A stretch of 64,000 nt of DNA from Pseudomonadota bacterium (GTDB taxonomy: Bacteria > Pseudomonadota > Gammaproteobacteria > Ga0077536): assembly GCA_016719885.1 (NCBI GenBank), contig JADJYF010000014.1, positions 138,111 through 202,110 on the forward strand, written 5' to 3'. The translations under genes were made by a program, and so were the position numbers. Position 1 is the first letter of the stretch; every line of letters starts with the position of its first letter. Below the pieces are notes generated by a model. That model worked only from the letters and a program-made list of their open reading frames with translations. It had not been told where the DNA came from and ran no database searches. Shown in pieces: positions 1 to 9,966 of this stretch.

Positions 1-2
1 CG

Positions 3-212
3 CCGGAGCAGAAGACCGAGCTCGAGACCTTCCGCCAGGAGCAGCTCAAGACGCGCAAGGAACTGCGCGCCGTGCAGCATGAACTCGACGCCAACATCGA
101 AGGTCTGGGCACGCGCCTGAAATTCCTCAACACCGCGCTGGTGCCACTGGTGATCGCGCTGCTGGCCATCGCCGTGAGCCTGGTGACGGGCCGCGCCCGT
201 CGCGGCGCGTAA
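3..212 (+). CDS. C-terminal end of a GldG-like ABC transporter auxiliary protein (partial)
   Basis: Only the last 69 residues are inside the window, in the frame starting at base 3 and ending at TAA 210-212. A charged, coiled-coil-like stretch rich in Glu, Lys, Gln and Arg is followed by one hydrophobic segment (FLNTALVPLVIALLAIAVSL) and a short basic tail (GRARRGA). This end is typical of the GldG-type component that sits beside ABC transporter subunits, where a large extracytoplasmic region is held by a C-terminal membrane anchor. The next gene encodes a DUF4340 protein, the usual neighbour of such components, which supports the call. The body of the protein is not visible, so the family assignment is an inference. 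Confidence 0.6.
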   Translation, partial: PEQKTELETFRQEQLKTRKELRAVQHELDANIEGLGTRLKFLNTALVPLVIALLAIAVSLVTGRARRGA

Positions 213-233
213 TTGGCCGGGAGAGCGCCACCG

Positions 234-1388
234 ATGAACAACAAATTGCTCGCCGCCCTGCTGCTGGCCGTGGTATTGGGCGCCATGGCCTGGAAGATCA
301 GCCGCGACAAGGCGCCACAGACCGAGGTCACGCGCAGCGCCTTGAGCGCCGGTCTGCTCGACAAGCTCAACGAGGTCTCGCGCATCGAACTGCGCGGCGC
401 CGACAACAGCACCACCTTGAAGCGCGCCAAGGATCAATGGACGGTGGCCAACCGCGACGATTTCCCGGCCGAGCCGGCGGCGGTGAAGCGCCTGCTGCTG
501 GGTCTTGCGGATCTGCAGATCGTCGAAGCCAAGACCAGCCTGCCCGGCAGTTACGCGCGTATCGGCGTGGCCGATCCCGGCGCGGGCTCCGACAGTCTCG
601 GCGTCGAACTCTACGGCGCCAAGGACGCCAAGCTGCTGGCGCTGGTGGTCGGCCATAAGCGCGAGGGCGGGCAACAAAGCCAGCGCTATGTGCGGCGCGC
701 GGGCGAAGCGCAGTCCTACCTCGTCAACGGCAAGGTCGAGGCCAGCGCCGATCCCATCACCTGGCTCGATGCACGCATCGTCGACGTCGATACCGCGCGC
801 GTGCGCCAGGTGGTCATCACGCCCGCCGACGGCGCGCGCATTGCAATCGCCAAGCGCAAGCCCAAGGACAACTTCTTCGAACTGGTGGACGTGCCGGCCG
901 GCAAGGTGCCGCGCTCCAAGGCGCTGGTCTCGAGTCTCGGCGCCGTGCTTCTCGACCTGCGCTTCAACAGCGTGGCGGCCGCCGCGCGTTTCGCCGACGC
1001 CAAGCCGCTACGGCAAACCACCGTCGAGACCTTCGACGGACTGGTGACGCGCATCGACGAATTCGAAGCCGAGGGCAAGACCTGGGCGCGCTTCGATTTC
1101 GCCTACGACGCCGCCATCGTCGACGCCGAGGCGGTGAAAGACATCGCGCCGGCCGCCAGCGAGCCGCCGCCGGTGCCGGGCGCCGAGGGCGCCGAAGGCG
1201 CCAAGCCGGCTGTCGAGCCGGCCGCCAAGGAGAGCGTCGATGCGGAAGCAACGCGCCTCAAGGCGCGCAACGCGGCGTGGGTCTACGAACTACCGGATTA
1301 CAAGCTGCGCTTGCTTGGCAAGCGCCTGGATGACCTGGTGCAGGCGCCGAGCAAGGACGACGCGAAACAGCCCGCGACCACGCCCTGA
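234..1388 (+). CDS. DUF4340 domain-containing protein
   Basis: This 384-residue protein has an N-terminal hydrophobic anchor (MNNKLLAALLLAVVLGAMAW) followed by a long soluble region with the DUF4340 layout, containing WTVANRDDFPAEPAAV, the stretch LADLQIVEAKTSLPGSYARI and a repeated beta-rich segment. An Ala/Glu/Pro-rich linker lies at about residues 310-345. I chose the ATG at 234, preceded by GGGAGA; a TTG at 213 would add seven residues. It starts 22 bases after the GldG-like gene and is probably in the same operon. DUF4340 proteins accompany gliding-type ABC transporters, but their biochemical role is not established. The protein is most likely inner-membrane anchored with its bulk outside the cytoplasm. 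Confidence 0.8.
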   Translation: MNNKLLAALLLAVVLGAMAWKISRDKAPQTEVTRSALSAGLLDKLNEVSRIELRGADNSTTLKRAKDQWTVANRDDFPAEPAAVKRLLLGLADLQIVEAKTSLPGSYARIGVADPGAGSDSLGVELYGAKDAKLLALVVGHKREGGQQSQRYVRRAGEAQSYLVNGKVEASADPITWLDARIVDVDTARVRQVVITPADGARIAIAKRKPKDNFFELVDVPAGKVPRSKALVSSLGAVLLDLRFNSVAAAARFADAKPLRQTTVETFDGLVTRIDEFEAEGKTWARFDFAYDAAIVDAEAVKDIAPAASEPPPVPGAEGAEGAKPAVEPAAKESVDAEATRLKARNAAWVYELPDYKLRLLGKRLDDLVQAPSKDDAKQPATTP

Positions 1389-1430
1389 CGGCGAAGTCGC
1401 GCCGCGGGGCGCCCTGCCCCGCGCCAGCGC

Positions 1431-1994
1431 TCAGTGAACGTGCTGACTGGTGCCGCAGGACGCCGGCAGCGCGCTGGTCATGGAGCGCAGCATGCGCCAG
1501 CCATGGGCGCTGCCGAGTTCATGCCACAGGTTGTAGGCATTGAAGCCATCGATGCAGGGCTCACCGCTCTGCAACACGCGCAGGGTCTGCAAGGTATCCA
1601 TGGCGCGCACGAACTCGTCGGCGAGCGCCGCGTGGATTTCCGATTTGTGTTTGGAAGCGTACTCGCGATAGGCGTGGCGTCCGACTTCGACGAAGTAGGA
1701 CACCGGCACGCCCTTGGCGATGGCGTGCTCGGGAAACAGCCCGGCGAACAGCAGGCATTGATCGCCGACCACGGCCGGGTCGGAGGTATCGGCATGCAGG
1801 ATGCGGTCGATACGGTCGATGAAGCCGTTCTCCAGGTCCTGGGTCGAGACCCCGGCGCCGACATGGCGGAACAACAGGCTCACCAGGTGTTCCTCGACCG
1901 CGGGCGTGAGGCGCACACCGGCAGCCAACTGGGCATGGGTGAGCAGGGCACGCCAACCGGCGGTCTCGGCAATGTGCAGTTCGGGGTGGGCCAT
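1431..1994 (-). CDS. Hypothetical protein (187 aa), cytoplasmic
   Basis: This gene is convergent with the DUF4340 gene and divergent from glyQ. The 187-residue product has no signal peptide or membrane segment and looks mostly helical, with segments such as AVEEHLVSLLFRHVG, GFIDRIDRILHAD and ALADEFVRAMDTLQTLRVL. It contains three Cys residues (near DQCLLF, EPCIDG and ASCGTS) and ends in a His-containing tail. The antisense frame over the same bases is also open, but this frame has the more natural composition and an ATG at 1994 following a GGAAT stretch. I do not recognise a family or infer a function. Confidence 0.7.
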   Translation of the reverse strand: MAHPELHIAETAGWRALLTHAQLAAGVRLTPAVEEHLVSLLFRHVGAGVSTQDLENGFIDRIDRILHADTSDPAVVGDQCLLFAGLFPEHAIAKGVPVSYFVEVGRHAYREYASKHKSEIHAALADEFVRAMDTLQTLRVLQSGEPCIDGFNAYNLWHELGSAHGWRMLRSMTSALPASCGTSQHVH

Positions 1995-2134
1995 GATGAT
2001 TCCTCGCTTGGGGAAAATGTCGGCCCGCGGCGCCTAAGCTTTAGTCCGCGCGCGGCGGCCGGCGCGTGCCCTGGGATGCGGCCTGCGGCTATACTGCCGC
2101 CCCCTATGGCCACCCGCGATCGCGCCCACCACCC

Positions 2135-3061
2135 ATGACTCAAGGAAGCTCCACGCCCGCCAGTTTCCAGGCACTGATATTCGAATTGCAGCGTTACTGG
2201 AGCGGTCATGGTTGCGTCATCGCGCAGCCCTACGACATGGAAATGGGCGCCGGCACCTTTCATCCGTCGACCTTCCTGCGCGCCATCGGCCCCGAGCCGT
2301 GGCGGGCGGCCTACGTGCAACCGTCGCGCCGGCCGACCGACGGGCGTTACGGCGACAATCCCAATCGCCTGCAGCACTACTTCCAGTTCCAGGTGATCCT
2401 GAAACCCTCGCCCGACAACATCCAGGAGCTGTACCTCGAGTCGCTGCGCACGCTCGGCATCGATCTCAAGGTGCACGACGTGCGCTTCGTCGAAGACAAC
2501 TGGGAATCGCCGACGCTCGGCGCCTGGGGTCTCGGCTGGGAGGTATGGCTGAACGGCATGGAGATCACGCAGTTCACTTACTTCCAGCAGGTGGGCGGCC
2601 TCGACTGCCGGCCGGTGTCGGGCGAGATCACCTATGGCCTCGAGCGCATCGCCATGTACCTGCAGGGCGTCAACTCGGTCTACGACCTGCTGTGGACCGA
2701 ATCAGCCGGCGGTCGCGTGACCTACGGCGACGTCTACCATCAGAACGAAGTGGAGATGTCCGCCTACAACTTCGAGCATGCCGACACGGCGGCGCTGTTC
2801 GCGTGGTTCGACCAGTGCGAAGCGGCCGCCACGCGCATGATTGAAGTCAACCTGCCGCTGCCCGCCTACGAGCAGATGCTCAAGGCGTCCCATACCTTCA
2901 ACCTGCTGGACGCGCGTCGCGCGCTGTCGGTGACGGAACGCCAGCGCTACATCCTGCGCGTGCGCACCCTCGCGCGCGCCGTCGCCGAGACCTATCACGC
3001 CGCGCGCGAGAAGCTCGGCTTTCCGCTGCTGGCAGCGAGCAAGGAGGGGCAGCCGGCATGA
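2135..3061 (+). CDS. glyQ: Glycine--tRNA ligase alpha subunit
   Basis: This is the 308-residue alpha subunit of the bacterial alpha2beta2 glycyl-tRNA synthetase, which charges tRNA-Gly. It carries the class II aminoacylation core. Conserved blocks are LQRYWSGHGCVIAQPYDMEM near the start, then GAGTFHPSTFLRAIGPEPW, AYVQPSRRPTDGRYGDNPNR, HYFQFQVILKPSP and FTYFQQVGGLDC. The start is the ATG at 2135 (MTQGSSTPASFQ); an upstream in-frame ATG at 2066 adds a non-homologous leader and is rejected. The stop overlaps the glyS start (ATGA), so the two subunits are probably translationally coupled. The length is normal for the family. Confidence 0.97.
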   Translation: MTQGSSTPASFQALIFELQRYWSGHGCVIAQPYDMEMGAGTFHPSTFLRAIGPEPWRAAYVQPSRRPTDGRYGDNPNRLQHYFQFQVILKPSPDNIQELYLESLRTLGIDLKVHDVRFVEDNWESPTLGAWGLGWEVWLNGMEITQFTYFQQVGGLDCRPVSGEITYGLERIAMYLQGVNSVYDLLWTESAGGRVTYGDVYHQNEVEMSAYNFEHADTAALFAWFDQCEAAATRMIEVNLPLPAYEQMLKASHTFNLLDARRALSVTERQRYILRVRTLARAVAETYHAAREKLGFPLLAASKEGQPA

Positions 3062-5136
3062 GCCGCCACGACAATCTGCTGGTTGAACTCGGCACCGAGG
3101 AACTGCCGCCCAAGGCGCTGTTGAACTTGTCCGAGGCGTTTGCCGCCGGCCTCGACAAGCTGTTGCGCGGCGCCGGCTTCGAATTCACCGCTCTCGAACG
3201 CTACGCCACGCCGCGGCGCCTCGCCCTGCGCGTGGAGCAGATCGCTGCCGAACAGCCCGAGCGCGTCGAAACCCGCCGCGGCCCGGCGCTCGGCGCCGCC
3301 TTCGACGCCAGCGGCGCGCCGACCAAGGCCGCGCAGGGATTTGCGCGATCCTGCGGCGTCGAGGTCAGTGCCCTCGGGCGCCTGAAGAGCGACGAAGGTG
3401 AATGGCTGAGCTTCGAACAGCGGGTGGCGGGACGCCGCTTGTTCGATGTGCTGCCCGAGATGGTCAACCAGGCGCTGGCCGGTTTGCCGATTCCCAAGCG
3501 CATGCGCTGGGGCGCGCACAGCGCCGAATTCGTGCGACCGGTGCACTGGGTGGTGATGCTCTATGGCAGCGAGGTGGTGGCGGGTGAAGTGCTGGGCCTC
3601 GCCGCCGATCGCGTGACGCGCGGTCATCGCTTCATGCATGGCGCACCAATCGCGCTGGCCCACGCCGACGACTACGTCGCGAGCCTGGCGTCGCCGGGCT
3701 ATGTGATCGCACCCTTCGCCGCGCGTCGCGATCGTGTGCGCGCCCTGATTGAAGCAAGCGCGGCGAGCGAAGGCGGTACGGCGGTCATCGACGACGCGCT
3801 GCTCGATGAAGTGACCGCGCTGGTGGAATGGCCGGTGCCGATCTGCGGCAGTTTCGATGCCCATTTTCTCGAACTGCCCGGCGAAGTGCTGATCGCGTCC
3901 ATGCAGGGCCATCAGAAATATTTCCCGATCCGCGACGCCCACGGCGCGCTGCGCAATCGCTTCATCACGCTCGCCAACCTCGAGAGCGCGGCGCCGGAAG
4001 CGATCCGCGCCGGCAACGAGCGCGTCATCCGTCCGCGCCTGTCGGACGCCGATTTCTTCTACCGCGCCGACCGCGCCAAGCGTCTCGACAGCCGCCTGCC
4101 GGGGCTGGACAGCATGATGTACGAGAAGCGTCTCGGCTCGCTGGGCGACAAGACGCGGCGCATCGTCAGTCTCGCCGCCACGCTGGCCAGCGCCTGCGGC
4201 GCGGATTCGGCGCTGGCGGGCCGCGCCGCCGAGCTGTCGCGATGCGACCTGCTATCGGACCTGGTCGGCGAATTCCCGGAGCTGCAGGGCACCATGGGCA
4301 GCTACTACGCGGCCGCCGATGGCGAGGCGGGCGAAGTGAGCGTGGCCCTCGGCGAGTTCTACCAGCCGCGCTTTTCCGGCGATGCCATTCCCGCCACCGA
4401 GGTCGGTCGCGCGGTGGCGCTGGCGGACAAGCTCGATTCGCTGGTCGGCATCTTCGGCATCGGCTCGGCGCCGACCGGCGATCGCGATCCCTTTGCCCTG
4501 CGCCGCGCCGCCATCGGCCTGTTGCGCATCGTCATCGAGGCCGACATCGCGCTCGATCTGCGCGAGGCCATCGACTTCGCGCTGGCGACCTATGCCGGCG
4601 TCAAGCTGGCGCCCGACACCGCCGAGCAGGTGTACGCGTTCGTGCGCGAACGGCTGCGCGGCTATTACCTCGAGCGCGGCACGCCCAACGACGTGTGCGC
4701 GGCGGTATTCGCCAATGACCCGAGTTCGCCCGCGGAAGTGGCGCGCCGCCTGGTGGCCGTCAGCGGCTTCCGCGCCTTGCCGGCCGCCGCGGCGCTGGCC
4801 GCCGCCAACAAGCGCATTGCCAACATCCTGAAGAAGCTCGATGCGCCGCCGGCGGCCAAGGTCGATGACACGCTGCTGGCGGATCCCGCCGAGCGCGAGT
4901 TGGCGGCGCGCTACGCGGCGCTGGCGCCGCAGGCGGAACAGCTCTTCCTTGCGCGCGAATACACCCGCTACATGGAATTGCTGGCCTCGCTGCGTGAACC
5001 GGTCGACGCCTTCTTCGACGGCGTGATGGTGATGTGCGAGGACGCCGCGCTGCGTGCCAATCGCCTCGCGCTGCTGGCGCAACTGCATGCGCTGTTCACG
5101 CGGGTGGCCGATATCGCGCGCCTGCACGACGCCTGA
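3058..5136 (+). CDS. glyS: Glycine--tRNA ligase beta subunit
   Basis: This is the 692-residue beta subunit that completes the tetrameric glycyl-tRNA synthetase and recognises the tRNA. It starts with the family signature LLVELGTEELPPKALLNL. Other blocks are YATPRRLALRVEQIA, RMRWGAHSAEFVRPVHWVVM, SMQGHQKYFPIRD, RPRLSDADFFYRAD and DPFALRRAAIGLLRI. The C-terminal helical anticodon-binding region contains NRLALLAQLHALFTRVADI. The length matches the family. The ATG overlaps the glyQ stop by four bases. gmhB follows five bases after the stop, so the genes are probably co-transcribed. Confidence 0.97.
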   Translation: MSRHDNLLVELGTEELPPKALLNLSEAFAAGLDKLLRGAGFEFTALERYATPRRLALRVEQIAAEQPERVETRRGPALGAAFDASGAPTKAAQGFARSCGVEVSALGRLKSDEGEWLSFEQRVAGRRLFDVLPEMVNQALAGLPIPKRMRWGAHSAEFVRPVHWVVMLYGSEVVAGEVLGLAADRVTRGHRFMHGAPIALAHADDYVASLASPGYVIAPFAARRDRVRALIEASAASEGGTAVIDDALLDEVTALVEWPVPICGSFDAHFLELPGEVLIASMQGHQKYFPIRDAHGALRNRFITLANLESAAPEAIRAGNERVIRPRLSDADFFYRADRAKRLDSRLPGLDSMMYEKRLGSLGDKTRRIVSLAATLASACGADSALAGRAAELSRCDLLSDLVGEFPELQGTMGSYYAAADGEAGEVSVALGEFYQPRFSGDAIPATEVGRAVALADKLDSLVGIFGIGSAPTGDRDPFALRRAAIGLLRIVIEADIALDLREAIDFALATYAGVKLAPDTAEQVYAFVRERLRGYYLERGTPNDVCAAVFANDPSSPAEVARRLVAVSGFRALPAAAALAAANKRIANILKKLDAPPAAKVDDTLLADPAERELAARYAALAPQAEQLFLAREYTRYMELLASLREPVDAFFDGVMVMCEDAALRANRLALLAQLHALFTRVADIARLHDA

Positions 5137-5140
5137 CGCG

Positions 5141-5671
5141 ATGCGCACGCTGCTGCTCGATCGTGACGGCGTGATCAACCAGGATTCGCGTGACTACATC
5201 CGCTCGCCCAGCCATTGGCGCGCGCTGCCGGGCGCGCTCGAAGCGATGGCGCGTGCGCAACGGGCCGGCTTCCGACTGGTGGTCGTCAGCAATCAATCGG
5301 GGCTCGCGCGCGGTCTGTTCGGCATCCGCGAATTGAACGCCATTCACCAGCGCCTGTGCGACGAGCTGGCGCGCTTCGGCGGCCGCGTCGAAGCCTTCTT
5401 CTTCTGCCCGCACCTGCCCAGCGAGGACTGCAACTGCCGCAAGCCGCGCGCCGGCCTGCTGTTGTCGCTGGGTGAACGCCTGGGCATCGACCTCGCGCGC
5501 ACCACCTTCATCGGCGACCGCGTCAGCGATGTGCGCGCGGCGCGCGCGGTGGGCGCCCGCCCGATGCTGGTGCGCACCGGCATCGACCCCATCAATCCCG
5601 ATGAACTCGCGCCTTGCGGCCCGGTGGAAATCTTCGACGCGCTGCCGGACGCGGTGGCGGCCCTGGTGTAG
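5141..5671 (+). CDS. gmhB: D-glycero-beta-D-manno-heptose 1,7-bisphosphate 7-phosphatase
   Basis: This 176-residue HAD-superfamily phosphatase of ADP-heptose synthesis removes the 7-phosphate on the way to the LPS inner core. The catalytic HAD motif I is LLLDRDGVINQDS (DxD). Motif II is VVVSNQSGLARG. The zinc-binding Cys cluster typical of GmhB is seen in FFFCPHLPSEDCNCRKPR, and motif IV is FIGDRVSDVRAA. The ATG at 5141 gives the expected N-terminus directly at the motif; the longer in-frame reading from 5054 lies inside glyS and is rejected. The position between glyS and plsC is a common gammaproteobacterial arrangement. Confidence 0.94.
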   Translation: MRTLLLDRDGVINQDSRDYIRSPSHWRALPGALEAMARAQRAGFRLVVVSNQSGLARGLFGIRELNAIHQRLCDELARFGGRVEAFFFCPHLPSEDCNCRKPRAGLLLSLGERLGIDLARTTFIGDRVSDVRAARAVGARPMLVRTGIDPINPDELAPCGPVEIFDALPDAVAALV

Positions 5672-5673
5672 AC

Positions 5674-6399
5674 ATGGCCAAGTTCCGCTCGATCGTCTTC
5701 TACACTGGGCTCGCGCCGCTGACGGTGCTGTTCAGCTTCATCGGCATCGCCATCCTGCCGCTGCCGCGTCCGTGGCGTTACGCCGTCATCACGCGCTGGT
5801 CACGGCTGACCATCGCCTGGTTGAAACTCGCCTGCGGCCTCGACTGGCGGGTCACGGGTCGCGAGAACATTCCCGCCACGCCGGGCGTGATCCTGTGCAA
5901 ACACCAATCGGCATGGGAGACCATCACGCTGCAGCTGATCTTTCCGCGCCAGTCGCAGGTATTGAAGAAGGAACTGCTGCACGTGCCGTTCTTCGGTTGG
6001 GGCCTGGCCAGCCTGAATCCGATCGCCATCGACCGCAAGGCCGGCACCAAGGCGCTGCGCACCGTGCTCGAACTCGGCGCCGAGCGCATCAGGCAAGGCT
6101 GGTGGGTGCTGCTGTTCCCGGAAGGCACACGCATCGCGCCGGGCGAAAAAGGTCGCTACACGCAGACCGGCGCGGCGCTGGCGCTGGCGGCGGAAACCGT
6201 GGTGGTGCCGGTCGCGCACAACGCCGGCGTGTTCTGGGCGCGCAATGCCCTGACCAAGTATCCCGGCACCATCGATGTCGTGATCGGCCCGCCCATCGAA
6301 ACCACGGGCAAGAGCGCCAAGGCCATCACCGTCGAAGCGGAACACTGGATCGAACAGACCTGCGCGCGCCTGCCACGCACGCCCGGCGGCTCGGCGTAG
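5674..6399 (+). CDS. plsC: 1-acyl-sn-glycerol-3-phosphate acyltransferase
   Basis: This 241-residue membrane-associated acyltransferase converts lysophosphatidate to phosphatidate. The start is ATG 5674, three bases after the gmhB stop. An N-terminal hydrophobic region (FYTGLAPLTVLFSFIGIAIL) precedes the acyltransferase blocks: block I is CKHQSAWETITLQ, a variant of the common HxxxxD with the spacing retained (H-Q-S-A-W-E). Block II is LNPIAIDRKAG and block III is LLFPEGTRIAPGEKG. The Glu in place of the catalytic Asp is seen in the gmhB-linked PlsC subfamily, but should be noted because classic PlsC has NHxxxxD. PlsC is the most likely function. Confidence 0.88.
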   Translation: MAKFRSIVFYTGLAPLTVLFSFIGIAILPLPRPWRYAVITRWSRLTIAWLKLACGLDWRVTGRENIPATPGVILCKHQSAWETITLQLIFPRQSQVLKKELLHVPFFGWGLASLNPIAIDRKAGTKALRTVLELGAERIRQGWWVLLFPEGTRIAPGEKGRYTQTGAALALAAETVVVPVAHNAGVFWARNALTKYPGTIDVVIGPPIETTGKSAKAITVEAEHWIEQTCARLPRTPGGSA

Positions 6400-6449
6400 C
6401 GCGGTCCGACCCTTTACCATTGACCGACATATTTTTGGATAGCCAGGCC

Positions 6450-7457
<1,008 letters not shown>

Positions 7458-7467
7458 ACCCGCGCGC

Positions 7468-8883
7468 TCACACGTCGAGATCGAGCTCCTTGATCTTGCG
7501 CGTGAGCGTATTGCGTCCCCAGCCCAGGAGCTTGGCCGCTTCCTGACGACGTCCGCGCGTCGCCTTCAAGGCCACCTCGATCATGGTGGTTTCGAAGCGC
7601 GGCACCGCCTCGGCGAGGATCGGCGATTCACCGGCACTGCGGGTACGCAGTTCCGCCCACTGACGCAAGGCCGTCTCCCAGTCCGCCGGTCCGGCGCTGG
7701 CCTGCACTTCGCCGTCGGCCAACAGCTCGGCCGGCAGATCCTCGGTATCGATCTCGCGCGACGGCGCCATGATCATCACGCGCCGGCATACGTTCTCGAG
7801 CTGGCGTACGTTGCCGGGCCAGGCAAAGCGCCGCATCACCTCCAGTGCGCGCGGCAGCAGCTTCTTGGGTTCGACCTGCAGTTCGCTGGCGGTCGCGCGC
7901 AGGAAATGATCCGACAGCGCTTCCAGATCGTCGGCGCGCGCGCGCAGTGGTGGCAACTGCAGGCGAATGACGTTCAGGCGGTGGAACAGGTCTTCGCGGA
8001 AGTGCCCCGCGCGCACGCTCTGCTCGAGATGCTGATGGGTGGCGGCGATGACACGCACGTCGACGCGCACCGGCTCGTGACCACCGACGCGGTAGAACTC
8101 GCCGTCGGCGAGCACACGCAACAGGCGCGTCTGCAGCTCGGCCGGCATGTCGCCGATTTCGTCCAGGAACAAGGTGCCACCATTGGCCTGTTCGAAGCGC
8201 CCGATGCGCTGCACGGCAGCGCCGGTGAAGGCGCCTTTCTCGTGGCCGAACAGCTCCGATTCCAAGAGATCGCGCGGGATGGCGGCGGTGTTCAAGGCGA
8301 TGAAGGGTTTGTTCGCGCGCGGGCTGTGACGGTGCAGGGCGCGCGCGACGAGTTCCTTGCCCGTGCCCGACTCGCCGGTCAGCAACACCGTCATGTTGGA
8401 ATTGGACAGCCTGCCGATGGCGCGAAACACTTCCTGCATGGGCGCCGACGAGCCGATGATTTCCGGCACCGGCGTATTGTCCGCCGGTTCGGATTCGACG
8501 CTCGCGCCGGCGGCGGATTTGCGCAGCGCACGACGCACGATATTGATGACGTCATCGACATCGAAAGGCTTGGGCATGTACTCGAACGCGCCACCACGGA
8601 ACGCGGCCACCGCGCGGTCGAGATCGGCGTAGGCGGTCATGATGATGACCGGCAGCTGCGGATGCGCGGACTGCACCGCCTGCAGCAGCGCCAGGCCATC
8701 GGTGCCGGGCATGCGGATGTCGGTGATGATGACGTCCGGCTCGAACTTCTCCAGTCGCGCGAGCACCTTGTCGGCGTTCTCGAAGCTGCGCGTGGCGACG
8801 TGCTCTTTCTCGAGAGCACGCTCCAGGACCCAGCGGATAGCGCGGTCGTCGTCGACGATCCACACTTCGTGCTGTCGATTCAT
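7468..8883 (-). CDS. ntrC: Nitrogen regulation response regulator NR(I)
   Basis: This is the 471-residue NtrC (GlnG), the sigma-54-dependent activator of nitrogen-limitation genes. Domains in order: receiver with EVWIVDDDRAIRW and the phospho-acceptor Asp in DVIITDIRMPG (residues ~1-120); AAA+ domain with Walker A GESGTGKELVARALHRHSPR, the sigma-54 contact loop GAFTGA and Walker B GGTLFLDEIGDMP; and a C-terminal Fis-type helix-turn-helix ending RQEAAKLLGWGRNTLTRKIK. The ATG at 8883 overlaps the ntrB stop (ATGA); an eight-codon upstream extension inside ntrB is less likely. NtrB is the cognate kinase, and NtrC-like sites are visible before glnA and ntrB. Confidence 0.97.
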   Translation of the reverse strand: MNRQHEVWIVDDDRAIRWVLERALEKEHVATRSFENADKVLARLEKFEPDVIITDIRMPGTDGLALLQAVQSAHPQLPVIIMTAYADLDRAVAAFRGGAFEYMPKPFDVDDVINIVRRALRKSAAGASVESEPADNTPVPEIIGSSAPMQEVFRAIGRLSNSNMTVLLTGESGTGKELVARALHRHSPRANKPFIALNTAAIPRDLLESELFGHEKGAFTGAAVQRIGRFEQANGGTLFLDEIGDMPAELQTRLLRVLADGEFYRVGGHEPVRVDVRVIAATHQHLEQSVRAGHFREDLFHRLNVIRLQLPPLRARADDLEALSDHFLRATASELQVEPKKLLPRALEVMRRFAWPGNVRQLENVCRRVMIMAPSREIDTEDLPAELLADGEVQASAGPADWETALRQWAELRTRSAGESPILAEAVPRFETTMIEVALKATRGRRQEAAKLLGWGRNTLTRKIKELDLDV

Positions 8884-9950
8884 TGCTGTTCTCCCACAGG
8901 CAACCATACGGAAAATTCAGTGTGTCCGGGCTCGCTCTCGAAGCCGATGAGCCCGCCCTGGCGATGCACCAGCGATTGCGCGATGGGCAGGCCCAGTCCC
9001 GAGCCATCGGCGCGCCCCGAGACGAGCGGAAAGAAAATGCTGGTGGCCAGCGCCGGATCGACGCCTGGCCCGTTGTCTATCACCTGCGTGCGGATCACCA
9101 GGCGATGCAGGGTATTGCCGATGGTGAACTTGCGTTGGATGCGTGTGCGCAAGGTCACCGTACCGCCCTGCCCTTCGATGGCCTGCACCGCGTTGCGCAC
9201 CAGGTTGAGAAAGGCCTGCACCAGTTGATCGCGATCCGCGCAGATCTCCGGCAGGCTCGGATCGTAATCGCGCACGATTTCAACGGCGCCGCCGCGCTCC
9301 ACCGACACCACCTGGCGCACATGCTCCAGCACGTCGTGGATGTTGAGCGTCTGCTTGTTGGATTCGCCGCGCGGCCCCAGCATGCGGTCCACCAGGGTGC
9401 GCAGACGGTCGGCCTCGCCAATGATGATCTGGGTGTACTCGGCGAGCTTCTGATCTTCGAGTTCGCGCTCCAGGAGCTGCGCCGCGCCGCGAATGCCGCC
9501 CAGCGGGTTCTTGATCTCGTGCGCGAGCCCCTGCAGCAGCACCGACGAGACCTGGTTGCGCATCAGCATGTTGCCTTCGAGCTGGATGCGCTGATGGCGC
9601 TCGACATTGGTCATCTCGATCAAGACCAGGCACGGGTCACTGCCGTTACGCCACAGCGGCGTGATGGTGCAGTCGACCGTCGTGACATTGACCCGGCCCA
9701 GCCTGAGGTCGAGATCGCGTTCGGTGAACGAGCGCCCTTCAAGCAGCGCGCGCCGCGCCGCCGCGATCAGTTCATCGGCGCCGGGCAGCACATCGGGCAA
9801 GGACAGGTCGCGCAGGCGGGTTTCGCTGGTCGCGATGAGCGACTGGGCCGCGGCATTGACCCGCACCAGGCGCAGCCGCTCGTCGACCATGATGACGGCG
9901 GTGGCCAGGGCCTCGAGAAGGTCAATATCAGGGTCGTTACACGGCATCAT
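8880..9950 (-). CDS. ntrB: Nitrogen regulation sensor histidine kinase NR(II)
   Basis: This is the 356-residue cytoplasmic sensor kinase/phosphatase (GlnL) that responds to PII and controls NtrC phosphorylation. An N-terminal PAS domain (LLEALATAVIMVDERLRLVR) comes first. The HisKA segment GLAHEIKNPLGGIRGAAQLL carries the phospho-acceptor His. The HATPase domain follows with NLVRNAVQAIEG, DNGPGVDPAL and GSGLGLPIAQSLVHRQGG. No membrane segments are present, as expected for the family. The start at 9950 begins Met-Met, with no strong ribosome-binding site. An NtrC-like operator lies 17-33 bases upstream of the start, suggesting autoregulation. Confidence 0.96.
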   Translation of the reverse strand: MMPCNDPDIDLLEALATAVIMVDERLRLVRVNAAAQSLIATSETRLRDLSLPDVLPGADELIAAARRALLEGRSFTERDLDLRLGRVNVTTVDCTITPLWRNGSDPCLVLIEMTNVERHQRIQLEGNMLMRNQVSSVLLQGLAHEIKNPLGGIRGAAQLLERELEDQKLAEYTQIIIGEADRLRTLVDRMLGPRGESNKQTLNIHDVLEHVRQVVSVERGGAVEIVRDYDPSLPEICADRDQLVQAFLNLVRNAVQAIEGQGGTVTLRTRIQRKFTIGNTLHRLVIRTQVIDNGPGVDPALATSIFFPLVSGRADGSGLGLPIAQSLVHRQGGLIGFESEPGHTEFSVWLPVGEQQ

Positions 9951-9966
9951 TTTCAGGCAAGCAGTT

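Noticed and set aside
5472..6449. Long in-frame N-terminal extension of HemB beginning inside gmhB
   Set aside because: It overlaps gmhB and plsC and has no homology to porphobilinogen synthase; the ATG at 6450 gives the normal length.
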